From the NCBI GenBank assembly GCA_030550155.1, contig JAUQPZ010000013.1, positions 1-41,135 on the forward strand: 41,135 bases of DNA, read 5' to 3'. Both the position numbers and the translations under genes were made by a program. This DNA comes from Thermoproteota archaeon. GTDB taxonomy: Archaea > Thermoproteota > Nitrososphaeria_A > Caldarchaeales > Calditenuaceae. The notes below the pieces were generated by a model. That model was not told the origin of the DNA, ran no database searches, and worked only from the letters and a program-made list of their open reading frames with translations. Every line of letters starts with the position of its first letter. The first letter of the stretch is position 1. Positions 15,742 through 23,777 of the stretch are shown piece after piece.

Positions 15742-16377
15742 TCACCTTGAGAGTATGTATCTGGCAGCCTGCAGATACTCCTCCTGTGGCATCTCCGCCG
15801 ATAGGACAAACCTCATAACATGCTCTCGGTCCGCCACGAATACGAAGCCTACATGAGTCACGAAGTAGGGCTGGCCTCTCTTGGCGTATTCCTCGGGATT
15901 GTCGATCCTGTTACCCTTCTCATCTGTAAAGTATGGTGCAACATTATACAGTCTCCAGACAGCCTCAAGCTCGCTGGGAGAGCCTGTCAGTGCAATTATT
16001 CTATCATCAAACCTCTCAATCCACTTTTTTAGAGCTTCGGGGGTGTCTCTCCACGGGTCCTGCGAGATGAAGATAAACGCGATTCTATCCGCGTCGCTCC
16101 CCAGGTTCCTTAGCGCGTATGCGTATTTGTAGAGAATTAAGGGGCAGATGTCGGGGCAGTTCGAGTATCCGAAGAAGAGGAAAACAGGTTTGCCTCCTAC
16201 ATCGCCGAGCCTGAATAGGTTTCCATTCTTATCTATTAGCTGAAAATCTGGCATAGGCTGTGGCTGTAACTCGATGCTTGGCCTATACCGGGGCACGGCC
16301 AAAATCTGATAGATGACAACGCCCATGATGACCACCGCCACAACGGCGGCGGCCAGAACAATCCCCCGTATTCGCAT
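15742..16377 (-). CDS. sco1: Sco1/SenC copper chaperone for cytochrome oxidase
   Basis: 211 residues. N-terminal signal anchor (IVLAAAVVAVVIMGVVIYQIL) and a thioredoxin fold with GKPVFLFFGYSNCPDICPL; the CxxxC Cys pair and the later His in YFVTHVGFVFV are the three Cu ligands. Sco proteins load the CuA site of heme-copper oxidases, so the organism probably respires oxygen. Length is usual. TATA at 16402-16410 is centred about 28 bases before ATG 16377. Confidence 0.92.
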   Translation of the reverse strand: MRIRGIVLAAAVVAVVIMGVVIYQILAVPRYRPSIELQPQPMPDFQLIDKNGNLFRLGDVGGKPVFLFFGYSNCPDICPLILYKYAYALRNLGSDADRIAFIFISQDPWRDTPEALKKWIERFDDRIIALTGSPSELEAVWRLYNVAPYFTDEKGNRIDNPEEYAKRGQPYFVTHVGFVFVADREHVMRFVLSAEMPQEEYLQAARYILSR

Positions 16378-16401
16378 CCACTAAAGTGGAGTTCAACCCC
16401 A

Positions 16402-16460
16402 CAATTAAAGAATTCCTCCCAACAAACCTCCGCGATGGAGGGGCGTAACGATTTAATTAA
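16402..16460. promoter_or_regulatory. Two back-to-back TATA boxes
   Basis: CTTTAATTG (minus strand, 16402-16410) serves sco1 and ATTTAATTAA (plus strand, 16451-16460) serves the methyltransferase-like gene. Each is about 27 bases from its start codon. The gap between them is about 40 bases. Confidence 0.5.
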
Positions 16461-16483
16461 GGAGTTTCTCAAAAGGGTGGGTG

Positions 16484-16975
16484 ATGAGGGTAGAGGCCTC
16501 CAAGATTGTCTCAGATCTTAAACTCAAGCCCGGTGTCAAGGTCCTACTGTTCGGCGAAGTTGAGCCTAAGATTCTTGTAAGTGTTGCTGAGGCCGCTGGA
16601 GGTTTTGAGAAGCTCTTACTTCTCCATAGGGACGCTAAGCCTCCCCAAGGGGCTCGCGGGTTTATTGAAAAGGGAATGAAGGCGCAGAGAAGCTCCCTCA
16701 TCGAACATAACGACTTTTTACCGAGCTCCAGCTTCGAGGCCGTGTTAGCTCAGAACGTGATAAACAAGCTTCTTGGGAGACGAGAGTTCCTCGGAGAGTC
16801 TTATAGGCTTCTCAAACCAGGTGGGCGTCTGGCCATTATTCAGAGACTCTGGCCCCTGACGGATCTCAGGAAAAAAGAGTTCGATAACTTGATAAACGGT
16901 GCGCGCTCTTTTAGCAAGGTCGAGTCAAGGATCGGGCTTTTTTCCACATATGTAGTTCTGGAAAGGCCGACGTAA
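16484..16975 (+). CDS. Degenerate class I methyltransferase-like protein
   Basis: 163 residues. The C-terminal half shows the methyltransferase pattern (FEAVLAQNVINKLLGRREFLGESYRLLKPGGRLAIIQ). The first SAM-binding motif is poor: KPGVKVLLFGEVEP instead of VLDxGxGxG. It may therefore not bind SAM normally. The track begins at GTG 16481; ATG 16484 is equally placed for a leaderless start. Thirteen bases downstream lies the DUF779-like gene, so they are probably co-transcribed. Confidence 0.55.
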   Translation: MRVEASKIVSDLKLKPGVKVLLFGEVEPKILVSVAEAAGGFEKLLLLHRDAKPPQGARGFIEKGMKAQRSSLIEHNDFLPSSSFEAVLAQNVINKLLGRREFLGESYRLLKPGGRLAIIQRLWPLTDLRKKEFDNLINGARSFSKVESRIGLFSTYVVLERPT

Positions 16976-16987
16976 AAGTTATAGAAT

Positions 16988-17332
16988 ATGTGCGACCAGA
17001 TAAGCTTGGAAGACATGGTTCCAAGTCTCACTCCTGCAGCCGCGGAGATACTTGGCAGGCTGCGTGCAGAGAATAAGGAGCTTCACCTCATAATAGGAGA
17101 TACTGGCTGCTGCGGATATAGCAACGTCTTCCTGACAAGGAATAGACCTGCTGGCGACTATGCCGAGGTCGGGGTGCTTGACGGTGTCAGAGTCTACCTG
17201 AGGCCCCCCATGGATAAGACACTCGACTTGAGCAAGGTCCTGATAGACGTGGTTGAGTCTGTGGCCGATGATTCATTGTCGGTTGAGACAGAGCTTGGCT
17301 ATAGATTCGTCCTGAGAATCAAGATGGGCTAG
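16988..17332 (+). CDS. DUF779-like small protein
   Basis: 114 residues. LTPAAAEILGRLRAENKELHLIIGDTGCCGYSNVFLT resembles DUF779 proteins (T-P-A-A...L-x-x-L-x-x-x-x-G...GCC), small proteins often near aldehyde dehydrogenases. The HesB/IscA Fe-S carrier family has a similar beginning and a similar Cys-rich turn, but the C-terminal CxC of IscA is missing. Function unknown. It shares CTAG with the convergent cupin gene at 17329-17332. Confidence 0.55.
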   Translation: MCDQISLEDMVPSLTPAAAEILGRLRAENKELHLIIGDTGCCGYSNVFLTRNRPAGDYAEVGVLDGVRVYLRPPMDKTLDLSKVLIDVVESVADDSLSVETELGYRFVLRIKMG

Positions 17333-17715
17333 CAGCTGCGGGGAATATGCTCATCCATCCAGAGGGTCTTATACTCGGTCTTCTTGGGGATAATGCATAG
17401 GAACTCCGCATCCTCCTCGCCATCGTTCAGGTAGCTGTGAGCGGTCCCAGCCGGTACAAGTAGGGCGTCACCCTCCTTCACAACCACTTCCTTCTCGCCC
17501 AGCCTCACCCTATACCGCCCCCTGAGAACATACTGGATGTGCTCTATGTCTGGGTGTATGTGTAAGGGTATGTTTCCGCCAGGCTTTATCCTGAACTTTC
17601 TCAGCTCGAAGTTTGGCGCCCCATCTCTTCTGTCGATTAACCACTGGATGAAGGCTGCTTTTGCTCTCTCCACAGGTTCCTCAGGGACGGAGGCCGAGTT
17701 CTTCACTACGGACAC
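17329..17715 (-). CDS. Single-domain cupin
   Basis: Cupin_2 fold: RIKPGGNIPLHIHPDIEHIQYVLRGRYRVRLG is motif 1 with the metal-binding His-x-His and Glu, and DALLVPAGTAHSYLN is motif 2 with the final His. Likely binds a metal; ligand or reaction unknown. The track start (17766) would give 145 residues; GTG 17715 is preferred because GGTTTATG (minus-strand CATAAACC, 17736-17743) is centred about 26 bases upstream. That gives 128 residues. Overlaps the convergent gene by CTAG. Confidence 0.8.
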   Translation of the reverse strand: MSVVKNSASVPEEPVERAKAAFIQWLIDRRDGAPNFELRKFRIKPGGNIPLHIHPDIEHIQYVLRGRYRVRLGEKEVVVKEGDALLVPAGTAHSYLNDGEEDAEFLCIIPKKTEYKTLWMDEHIPRSC

Positions 17716-17735
17716 GATGGCTAATGTGTGGGGGA

Positions 17736-17743
17736 GGTTTATG
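17736..17743 (-). promoter_or_regulatory. TATA box of the cupin gene
   Basis: CATAAACC on the minus strand, which decides the GTG 17715 start. Confidence 0.4.
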
Positions 17744-17783
17744 AGTTTTAGCCAGCTACCGGCCACTCGCCTCGGTGAAGTAA

Positions 17784-17792
17784 GGTTATACG
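17784..17792 (+). promoter_or_regulatory. TATA box of the DUF131 pair
   Basis: GGTTATACG centred 30 bases before ATG 17818. Confidence 0.4.
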
Positions 17793-17817
17793 GTCGGCCC
17801 TCACTATTTCTGTATGG

Positions 17818-18069
17818 ATGTCTCCCCAGGACGCTTTCATCCTATTGGCCTCGATGCTTGCAGGAGCTGTGCTAGTTTTTGCCGGGCTGATGCTACTGTT
17901 CTCTGATAAGAGGAGCGTAGAGGGGGGCGGTGTTATCCTGATAGGGCCGGTGCCCATTGTTTTGAGGGGTAGAGGCTTGCGGATAATTGCCTTGTTAGCG
18001 GCCATATCCTTCGCCGTGGTTCTGCTATTTCTCCTGATAGCGGGGGTGATAGGCGGTGCCGTCCTCTAA
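17818..18069 (+). CDS. DUF131 (TIGR00304-type) membrane protein, first copy
   Basis: 83 residues, two to three helices. Between them lies the family motif GGVILIGPVPIVLRG. DUF131 proteins are archaeal and of unknown function. Followed by a paralogue whose start overlaps by 14 bases. Confidence 0.75.
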   Translation: MSPQDAFILLASMLAGAVLVFAGLMLLFSDKRSVEGGGVILIGPVPIVLRGRGLRIIALLAAISFAVVLLFLLIAGVIGGAVL

Positions 18070-18328
18070 GACGCCCCTCGGCTTCATTCTGATAGCTTTT
18101 GGACTCATCCTCATCACGGTGCCTCTCTTCATACTCGTCATACTTAATCAACCAAGCCAGACAAGCGCATTTGGAGCAATAATAATAGGCCCAATACCGA
18201 TAATCATCAGCGGAGAGAGTCCATTGATTCCTATAATACTCGTGGGGGCCTTTATAGCCACACTCGCGCTCTTCATCATCCTCGCCCGGAGGGCTCAGCA
18301 ACCCACTCCAGAAGACGTGAGCGGCTAA
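18056..18328 (+). CDS. DUF131 membrane protein, second copy
   Basis: 90 residues with the same core motif (FGAIIIGPIPIIISG) and three hydrophobic helices, followed by a polar tail (RRAQQPTPEDVSG). Start GTG 18056 lies inside the end of the first copy, in another frame. Tandem paralogues translated together suggest a heteromeric membrane protein. Confidence 0.72.
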   Translation: MPSSKTPLGFILIAFGLILITVPLFILVILNQPSQTSAFGAIIIGPIPIIISGESPLIPIILVGAFIATLALFIILARRAQQPTPEDVSG

Positions 18329-18362
18329 GCTTCATCCGGCCGCCCACTCGCCTTCGAGGCGC

Positions 18363-18371
18363 CTATAAATA
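18363..18371 (+). promoter_or_regulatory. TATA box of the zinc-ribbon/coiled-coil gene
   Basis: CTATAAATA centred 28 bases before TTG 18395. Confidence 0.5.
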
Positions 18372-18394
18372 GAGGCGGGCCAAACGTAATCTGG

Positions 18395-18598
18395 TTGAGA
18401 AGCTGCCCCTACTGCGGAGCCACACTGGTCTTCGATAGAATGGAGAAGATCTATACCTGCAATTCCTGCGGTGCCGCTCTAAACCTCCAAGACATCGTGG
18501 AGCATAAGGAGAGGATAAGGGCTGAGAAGGAGAAGATTCAGAGGGAGAAGCGGAAGCACGAGGAGTATCTGGAGTGGTGGCTTTCGAGCAAAAAGTAG
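18395..18598 (+). CDS. Zinc-ribbon plus charged helix protein
   Basis: 67 residues. CPYCGATLVF...YTCNSCGAAL is a zinc ribbon of the transcription-factor type (residues 4-28); the rest is a highly charged helix (HKERIRAEKEKIQREKRKHEEY), probably coiled coil. TTG 18395 is the start supported by the TATA box; no better codon is nearby. Possible nucleic-acid-binding or adaptor protein; no specific role can be assigned. Confidence 0.65.
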   Translation: MRSCPYCGATLVFDRMEKIYTCNSCGAALNLQDIVEHKERIRAEKEKIQREKRKHEEYLEWWLSSKK

Positions 18599-18610
18599 CA
18601 GCTCCACACC

Positions 18611-18619
18611 CTGTTTTTT
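18611..18619 (+). terminator. Oligo-T terminator
   Basis: CTGTTTTTTA thirteen bases after the zinc-ribbon stop is a T run of the kind that ends archaeal transcription, separating that gene from the trp leader. Confidence 0.5.
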
Positions 18620-18641
18620 AGGCACCTGTGCGCTAAGCTAG

Positions 18642-18650
18642 ATTTATATT
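18642..18650 (+). promoter_or_regulatory. TATA box of the trp operon
   Basis: ATTTATATT predicts a transcript start near 18673, about 105 bases before trpD. This is one of the few units here with a long leader. Confidence 0.55.
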
Positions 18651-18673
18651 TGTCCGAGGGTTAGTCCAGCCTC

Positions 18674-18706
18674 GTGATAGCTGGTGGTTTAGTTTGGCCA
18701 TGCTAG
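18674..18706 (+). CDS. Putative ten-codon leader peptide of the trp operon
   Basis: GTG ATA GCT GGT GGT TTA GTT TGG CCA TGC TAG encodes MIAGGLVWPC. Its GTG sits exactly at the predicted transcription start, as in the leaderless genes around it. It has one Trp codon (18695-18697). Translation is not demonstrated; a short frame like this can arise by chance. Confidence 0.35.
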   Translation: MIAGGLVWPC

Positions 18707-18778
18707 CCATCGACTAGACGCATCAGCCCATATTCTCGTCGCGCACGATTCTGCAACCCTTGCGGGGTGTTCAGGCCT
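18676..18778 (+). promoter_or_regulatory. Structured trp operon leader
   Basis: Possible pairings: GATAGCTGG (18676-18684) with CTAGCCATC (18702-18710), one mismatch and one G-U; or TGGC with GCCA (18695-18709), which uses the same segment and excludes the first. Further down are TCGT-CGCGC-ACGA (18736-18748) and ACCC-TTGCG-GGGT (18756-18768). The last would hide the GGGGTG ribosome binding site of trpD. This could be a translational or transcriptional switch; no known riboswitch is recognised. Confidence 0.4.
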
Positions 18779-19846
18779 ATGTCTGCCTTGAAGGATGTTT
18801 TAGCGAGGCTTGTCGAGGGGCAGGGACTGAGCTCCTCCGAGGCTGAGGCGGCTCTGAGGGAGATTATGTCTGGGAATTCAAGCCCCGCCCAGATGGCTGC
18901 TTTTCTGACTGCTATGCGGATGAAGGGTGAGACCGAGGAAGAGCTCTACGGGATGGCCCGCCTCATGCGGGAGCTTTGCGTGAAGGTTGAGCTCGGCGAC
19001 TCGAGTCAAGCTATTGACATTGTTGGCACGGGCGGCGACAGAGTCAAGACCATCAATGTTAGCACGATCTCATCCCTAATTGTCGCCTCAGTAGGCGTCA
19101 AGGTTGCGAAGCATGGCAACAGGGCTGCTTCAGGGTTTTGCGGAAGCGCCGACCTCCTTGAGGAGGTGGGGGTCAACATCAATCTAGGCCCTGACGGAGT
19201 TAGGAGGTGTGTGGAGAAGTGTGGATTCGGCTTCATGTTCGCACCTCTTTATCACCCCGCGATGAAGAACGTAGCGCCTGTTAGGCGGGAGCTTGGCTTC
19301 AGGACATTCTTCAACCTACTCGGACCGATGACCAATCCGTCTGGGGTGGGGGTGATGCTTGTGGGCGTCTCGGATAATAGATACTTGTTGAAAGTGGCGA
19401 GAGTTTTTTCGAGGCTGGGGCTGGAGAGATGCCTCATCGTCTGCTCAAGCGACGGCGTTGACGAGATCTCCATACAGGGTATGACGGAGGCTTGCTGGGT
19501 CGAGAGAGGAGAGATACGTGGCTGGAAGATCAGCCCCGGCGACTTCGGGCTGAAGCCCTCTTCCCTGGAGCCAGCTGTAGTCAGGTCGAGAGAGGATGCG
19601 GTTAAGCGTGCCGTGGACATTCTGAGGGGCAGGCTCAGCTCAGAGGACCCAAATATGAGGCTGGTCCTCGTAAACTCTGCCGCCGCACTCTTCCTGTCCG
19701 GGAGATGTGGCAGCTTGAGGGAGGGGGTTGAGGCTGCGCATAGCGCAGTTCTTGAAGGCCGCGTCCTCGAGACTCTTTTCAAGGTTGTGGAGCTGAGTGG
19801 TGGCGAGCTTGAGAGGTGTAGGGCGCTTGTCGGAGGGGGCGCGTGA
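18779..19846 (+). CDS. trpD: Anthranilate phosphoribosyltransferase
   Basis: Transfers phosphoribose from PRPP to anthranilate, second step of tryptophan synthesis. Family motifs: IVGTGGD (PRPP/Mg site), KHGNRAASGFCGSADLLE (anthranilate-binding loop) and FNLLGPMTNP. The remaining length (about 355 residues) is normal. The track start is GTG 18767; ATG 18779 is preferred, with GGGGTG nine bases upstream. First gene of trpDCFBA. The anthranilate synthase genes trpE and trpG are not in this window. Confidence 0.95.
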   Translation: MSALKDVLARLVEGQGLSSSEAEAALREIMSGNSSPAQMAAFLTAMRMKGETEEELYGMARLMRELCVKVELGDSSQAIDIVGTGGDRVKTINVSTISSLIVASVGVKVAKHGNRAASGFCGSADLLEEVGVNINLGPDGVRRCVEKCGFGFMFAPLYHPAMKNVAPVRRELGFRTFFNLLGPMTNPSGVGVMLVGVSDNRYLLKVARVFSRLGLERCLIVCSSDGVDEISIQGMTEACWVERGEIRGWKISPGDFGLKPSSLEPAVVRSREDAVKRAVDILRGRLSSEDPNMRLVLVNSAAALFLSGRCGSLREGVEAAHSAVLEGRVLETLFKVVELSGGELERCRALVGGGA

Positions 19847-20618
19847 TTTTTTATTAACTCTCTGTGAGGATGCGAGGCGAAGGGTTTCAGAGGGCTACTA
19901 TAGGATAGAGCGGAAAGAGACCATATTCCACGGAGAGCGGCTAAGCACTTCAATATTAAGGCAGAAGGGGAATGCGGTCATCGCAGAATTTAAGAGGGCC
20001 TCTCCGAGCATGGGGGCCATCGTAGGTGGCGCGAGCCCTCGAGAGTCTGTCCGCGCCATGGAGAGGGGAGGGGCCTGTGGCATCTCGGTGCTTACAGCGA
20101 GAGAGTGGTTCGAGGGGTCGATTGAGGATTTGATTGAGGCTAGAATGGCTTGTAGCCTCCCAATATTGATGAAGGACGTAGTTGTCTCTGAGGAGCAGAT
20201 CGAGGCCGCCCACAGGCTCGGGGCTCAGGCCGTCTTACTCATTCTCCGAGCCTTCAATAGAGGCTATACTCAGGTCTCCCTCGAGAGAGCTATACGCTTG
20301 GCTAGGGACCTCTCGCTCGAGGTCCTGCTGGAGGCCTGTAGCAGAGAAGAGCTTCTGGAGGCTCTGGGCACAGATGCTGACATGGTGGGGGTTAATTCTA
20401 GGGACCTATCCACTCTTCGTGTAGATAAGATGGTTCACGTGAGGGCGGTTGAGGGGCTGGATGTAGGTGGAAGAGTCCTCATAGCGGAGAGCGGAATTGA
20501 TTCTGCCGAGGATATCAGAAGGTTGAGGGGCCTCGGCTATCGAGCATTTCTCATAGGCACCTCTATTATGAAGGGGCCTGATGTGGAGTCTAAGACGAGA
20601 GAGCTGGTGAGGGCCTAA
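19827..20618 (+). CDS. trpC: Indole-3-glycerol phosphate synthase
   Basis: TIM-barrel enzyme that closes the indole ring. Motifs: VIAEFKRASPSMG (catalytic Lys), ILMKDVVV (catalytic Lys), LLEACSREELL, VGVNSRDLSTL and LIAESGIDS. The track begins at GTG 19797; TTG 19827 is better because a perfect ribosome binding site GAGGTG (19813-19818) lies eight bases upstream. The start overlaps trpD by 20 bases, so translation is coupled. Confidence 0.94.
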   Translation: MSEGARDFLLTLCEDARRRVSEGYYRIERKETIFHGERLSTSILRQKGNAVIAEFKRASPSMGAIVGGASPRESVRAMERGGACGISVLTAREWFEGSIEDLIEARMACSLPILMKDVVVSEEQIEAAHRLGAQAVLLILRAFNRGYTQVSLERAIRLARDLSLEVLLEACSREELLEALGTDADMVGVNSRDLSTLRVDKMVHVRAVEGLDVGGRVLIAESGIDSAEDIRRLRGLGYRAFLIGTSIMKGPDVESKTRELVRA

Positions 20619-21253
20619 TGCGCGCCCGCGTCAAGATATGCGGGATTAAGAGGGTGGAGGACTTGGAGGCCGCGGTTGCCGAAGGGGCTGATGCCGTGGG
20701 CATGGTTGTCGGTTTTCCCTCGTCCCCCAGGAACCTCAGAATCGACGAGGCAGCAGAGATCAGGCGTAGGGTGCCACTCTTCATCGACGCGGTCCTCGTA
20801 ACCCAGGCAAAAAATATTGAAGAGTTGAGGTGGGCGGTCGAGAAGGTTCAGCCAGACGCTCTCCAGCTCTACGGCCCATTAGCTGTCGGTGTGGCTAAAG
20901 AGGCTGCACCATCCTGCAGAGTAATCAAGCCACTAAAAGCGGGAGACGAGCCCACGGATCTCGAGGTAATGGGTGCCGACGCGGTTCTACTGGATAGCCA
21001 TTCGGCAGGTTTACCCGGAGGCAGCGGGAGGACTCATGACTGGTTTGAGGCGAGGAGGGTGAAAGAGAGGGTGGGTCTCCCCTTAATTCTGGCCGGCGGC
21101 CTGAACCCGACGAACGTCCGTGAAGCTATCAGAGTTGTCAAGCCTTATGCCGTTGATGTTTCCTCGGGTGTGGAGTCGTCTCCCGGTGTGAAGAGCAGGG
21201 AGCTGATTAGAGCGTTCATCTCAGCCGTGGTCGGTGAGGAGATAGATGGTTAG
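20618..21253 (+). CDS. trpF: Phosphoribosylanthranilate isomerase
   Basis: Small TIM barrel, 211 residues. [11 protein letters not shown] carries the catalytic Cys, DALQLYG and [21 protein letters not shown] the acid and phosphate-binding parts, and [13 protein letters not shown] plus [14 protein letters not shown] the final phosphate-binding loops. ATG overlaps the trpC stop (TAATG). Confidence 0.95.
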   Translation: MRARVKICGIKRVEDLEAAVAEGADAVGMVVGFPSSPRNLRIDEAAEIRRRVPLFIDAVLVTQAKNIEELRWAVEKVQPDALQLYGPLAVGVAKEAAPSCRVIKPLKAGDEPTDLEVMGADAVLLDSHSAGLPGGSGRTHDWFEARRVKERVGLPLILAGGLNPTNVREAIRVVKPYAVDVSSGVESSPGVKSRELIRAFISAVVGEEIDG

Positions 21254-22448
21254 AAGTTATAACCTTCCAGATGAAAGCGGAAGGTTCGGTGTATTCGGCG
21301 GCCGATACGTTCCAGAGACGCTTGTTGAGGCTCTTGCTGAGCTGGAGGAGGCATACAACAGGCTCAAAGCCGACCAGATATTTCAGGGCGAGCTCAACTC
21401 TCTTCTAAAGGACTACGCCGGCAGACCCACACCGCTATACTTTGCTGAAAGGCTTACGGAGAAGCTCGGAGGAGCCAAAATCTATCTGAAGCGAGAAGAC
21501 CTAGCCTTCACCGGCGCACATAAGATAAACAACACGTTGGGTCAAGGCCTGCTGGCGAAGAGGATGGGAAAGAAGAGGCTGGTGGCCGAGACAGGGGCCG
21601 GCCAACACGGAGTCGCGACCGCGACTGTCGCGGCCAGGATGGGTTTTGAATGTACGGTCTACATGGGCTCAGAGGATATGGAGCGTCAGTCCATGAACGT
21701 TTACAGGATGAGGCTGCTCGGAGCTGAGGTGAGAAGGGTCGACTCAGGGTCGAAGACCCTCAAAGACGCGATAAACGAGGCCCTTAGGGACTGGGTAGCA
21801 AACGTGAGGACCACACACTATTTACTAGGCTCTGCGGTAGGCCCCCACCCATACCCCATGATAGTCAGAGACTTCCAGTCCGTGATAGGGAGAGAGATCA
21901 AGGAGCAGATACTTGAGCGCGAAGGCAGGCTCCCAGAACTCATCGTGGCCTGCGTAGGCGGGGGAAGCAACGCAATAGGAACATTCTACCCATTCATAGA
22001 GGACGGAGACGTCAGGCTCGTCGGCGTAGAGGCGGGAGGCGAGGGGTTGGAGACACGGAGACACGCGGCCAGCCTAGTAGGAGGCTCGCCCGGCGTGCTA
22101 CACGGCATGCACTCCTACGTACTTCAAGACGAGAACGGGCAGATAAGACAGACGCATAGCATCTCGGCCGGCCTGGATTATCCGGGGGTCGGTCCGGAGC
22201 ACGCGTATCTCAAGGAGATGGGCAGGGCTGAATACGTAGCTGTGAATGACCATGAAGCGCTGAGAGCGTTCCTTGAGCTGGCTAGGGTGGAGGGGATACT
22301 GCCCGCGCTTGAGCCGGCCCACGCGCTAGCATATGCGATGAGGGTAGCACCAATCATGAATAGGGATGAGATAGTGGTTGTGACGCTCTCGGGGCGAGGA
22401 GACAAAGACCTCGACATTGTGAGGAGAAGTCTTGGTGATCTGGTTTGA
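21246..22448 (+). CDS. trpB: Tryptophan synthase beta chain
   Basis: 400 residues, PLP enzyme joining indole and serine. GAHKINN contains the PLP Lys; [28 protein letters not shown] (phosphate loop) and the late [10 protein letters not shown] are conserved. It is the canonical TrpB1 type, which works with TrpA, rather than the longer TrpB2. Start ATG overlaps the trpF end by eight bases. Confidence 0.96.
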   Translation: MVRSYNLPDESGRFGVFGGRYVPETLVEALAELEEAYNRLKADQIFQGELNSLLKDYAGRPTPLYFAERLTEKLGGAKIYLKREDLAFTGAHKINNTLGQGLLAKRMGKKRLVAETGAGQHGVATATVAARMGFECTVYMGSEDMERQSMNVYRMRLLGAEVRRVDSGSKTLKDAINEALRDWVANVRTTHYLLGSAVGPHPYPMIVRDFQSVIGREIKEQILEREGRLPELIVACVGGGSNAIGTFYPFIEDGDVRLVGVEAGGEGLETRRHAASLVGGSPGVLHGMHSYVLQDENGQIRQTHSISAGLDYPGVGPEHAYLKEMGRAEYVAVNDHEALRAFLELARVEGILPALEPAHALAYAMRVAPIMNRDEIVVVTLSGRGDKDLDIVRRSLGDLV

Positions 22449-23257
22449 GACGCTTGATAGACGCCTTCAGGCGCAACCTAGACTCTGGACACGCCTCGCT
22501 GATAGGCTACTTGACAGCCGGAGACCCCAGACCCGAGTACACTGTGAGATACTCTGAGGCCCTGATAAGAGGAGGTGTAGATGTGCTGGAGCTGGGCGCA
22601 CCGTTCAGTGACCCAGTGGCAGACGGCATCACTATTCAGGCATCTACACAGAGAGCCCTCGAGGCCGGAGTTACGCTGCGCGAAGTCCTCAAGATAGCGT
22701 CCGAAATCAGAAACAAGTATGGGACTCCGATAGTTCTTCTATCCTATCTAAATCCGATATACCGTATGGGCTTCAACATGTTCTTCAAAGAGGCGAGCTC
22801 ACGCGGAGTGGACGGAGTCGTCGTCCCCGACCTCCCCGTCGAGGAGGCGGCCGAGTTTCGGGTCGCGGCACAGGAGGCAAGTGTAGCAACAGTCTTCCTC
22901 GCCTCACCCACGACCTCTGACCGAAGACTCGACACAATACTCAAGGCCTCGTCGGGCTTCGTCTACCTCGTCTCGCTCTTAGGTGTTACGGGCGTTAGGA
23001 GCGAGCTCTCAGCAGAGGCCCTGAGGCTGATAGATAGGGTTAGGGCGCGGAGGGAGAGACCATACATCGCCGTGGGGTTCGGAGTCTCATCCCCGGAGCA
23101 CGTGTCCATGCTGGCCAAGAAGGGAGCGGAGGGCGTTATAGTGGGAAGCGCAATAGTCAAGATAGTTCAGGAAAACCTCTCCGACCCGGAGAGATGCGAG
23201 GCAAGGCTGGAAGAATTCACCCGAAAACTGAAGGAGGCCACACGCTTCAAAGACTAG
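22445..23257 (+). CDS. trpA: Tryptophan synthase alpha chain
   Basis: 270 residues. [25 protein letters not shown] (catalytic Glu and Asp), [22 protein letters not shown] and [10 protein letters not shown] are family motifs. It splits indole-glycerol phosphate. TTG 22445 overlaps the trpB stop (TTTGA), and GGTGATC four bases upstream pairs perfectly with the 16S 3' end. The stop TAG shares CTAG with the convergent SerK-like gene. Confidence 0.95.
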   Translation: MRRLIDAFRRNLDSGHASLIGYLTAGDPRPEYTVRYSEALIRGGVDVLELGAPFSDPVADGITIQASTQRALEAGVTLREVLKIASEIRNKYGTPIVLLSYLNPIYRMGFNMFFKEASSRGVDGVVVPDLPVEEAAEFRVAAQEASVATVFLASPTTSDRRLDTILKASSGFVYLVSLLGVTGVRSELSAEALRLIDRVRARRERPYIAVGFGVSSPEHVSMLAKKGAEGVIVGSAIVKIVQENLSDPERCEARLEEFTRKLKEATRFKD

Positions 23258-23691
23258 GGTATCTGTTCGAGAGGGGTCGGCATCTCCCTCTCGATAAACG
23301 TGATGTGGTATAACTCACTCTTTATCCTCACCATATGCCGCGAAGACTTTGATGGAAGCTTCTTACCCGTGAGTCCGGCCTCAATAACCTTCTCCTTAGT
23401 TACCGGCGGCTTATTATCCCACGGCAGAACCTCGATCTCGGGCCTCCAATAGTCGACGAAATAGACGGGGATGTGAGTCTTACCCAGCCTCTTCATGCAG
23501 TTGTATCTGTGATGCCCGTCCAGAATCACCTTTGTACCCGAATCCACTATTATGGGTCTTTTAAGGCAGCCATCCCGCTTAATCTCGGCAAGCAGCTCCT
23601 CCAGATGTGCGGGGTCAAAATTTTCGTGCTCCCGCAGCTCATCCAGCCTGACGAAAACCGGCTTAAGCTCCAGAAGGTCTTCCTCACCCAT
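23254..23691 (-). CDS. ParB/Srx-fold protein related to free-serine kinase SerK, short form
   Basis: About 145 residues. The N-terminal half has the ParB-like core (RPIIVDSGTKVILDGHHRYNCMKRLG) with the DGHHR box; the C-terminal GKKLPSKSSRHMVRI resembles the SPKTTRH region of Thermococcus SerK, the ADP-dependent serine kinase. Compared from memory with SerK (about 240 residues), the middle is about 90 residues shorter. Could phosphorylate serine, or be another DGHHR-type nucleotide-binding protein. Serine kinase would fit beside the trp operon, which consumes serine, but this is only suggestive. Two in-frame ATGs, 23697 and 23691; the latter is 27 bases from the TATA centre. Confidence 0.55.
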   Translation of the reverse strand: MGEEDLLELKPVFVRLDELREHENFDPAHLEELLAEIKRDGCLKRPIIVDSGTKVILDGHHRYNCMKRLGKTHIPVYFVDYWRPEIEVLPWDNKPPVTKEKVIEAGLTGKKLPSKSSRHMVRIKSELYHITFIEREMPTPLEQIP

Positions 23692-23710
23692 CTGCATTCT
23701 GCACGATGCA

Positions 23711-23724
23711 TGGTTAAATAAATA
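23711..23724 (-). promoter_or_regulatory. TATA box of the SerK-like gene
   Basis: TATTTATTTAACC (minus strand) centred about 27 bases before ATG 23691. Confidence 0.45.
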
Positions 23725-23777
23725 CCATGTCCCCGCCTCAACAGATATCTGCCCCCAAATCCTTGGTAGAGTCTGAG

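Noticed and set aside
18652-18765. Possible tRNA before trpD (GAGGGTT...AACCCTT)
   Set aside because: No D-arm consensus, no TTCRA T-loop, no anticodon arm; better explained as operon leader.
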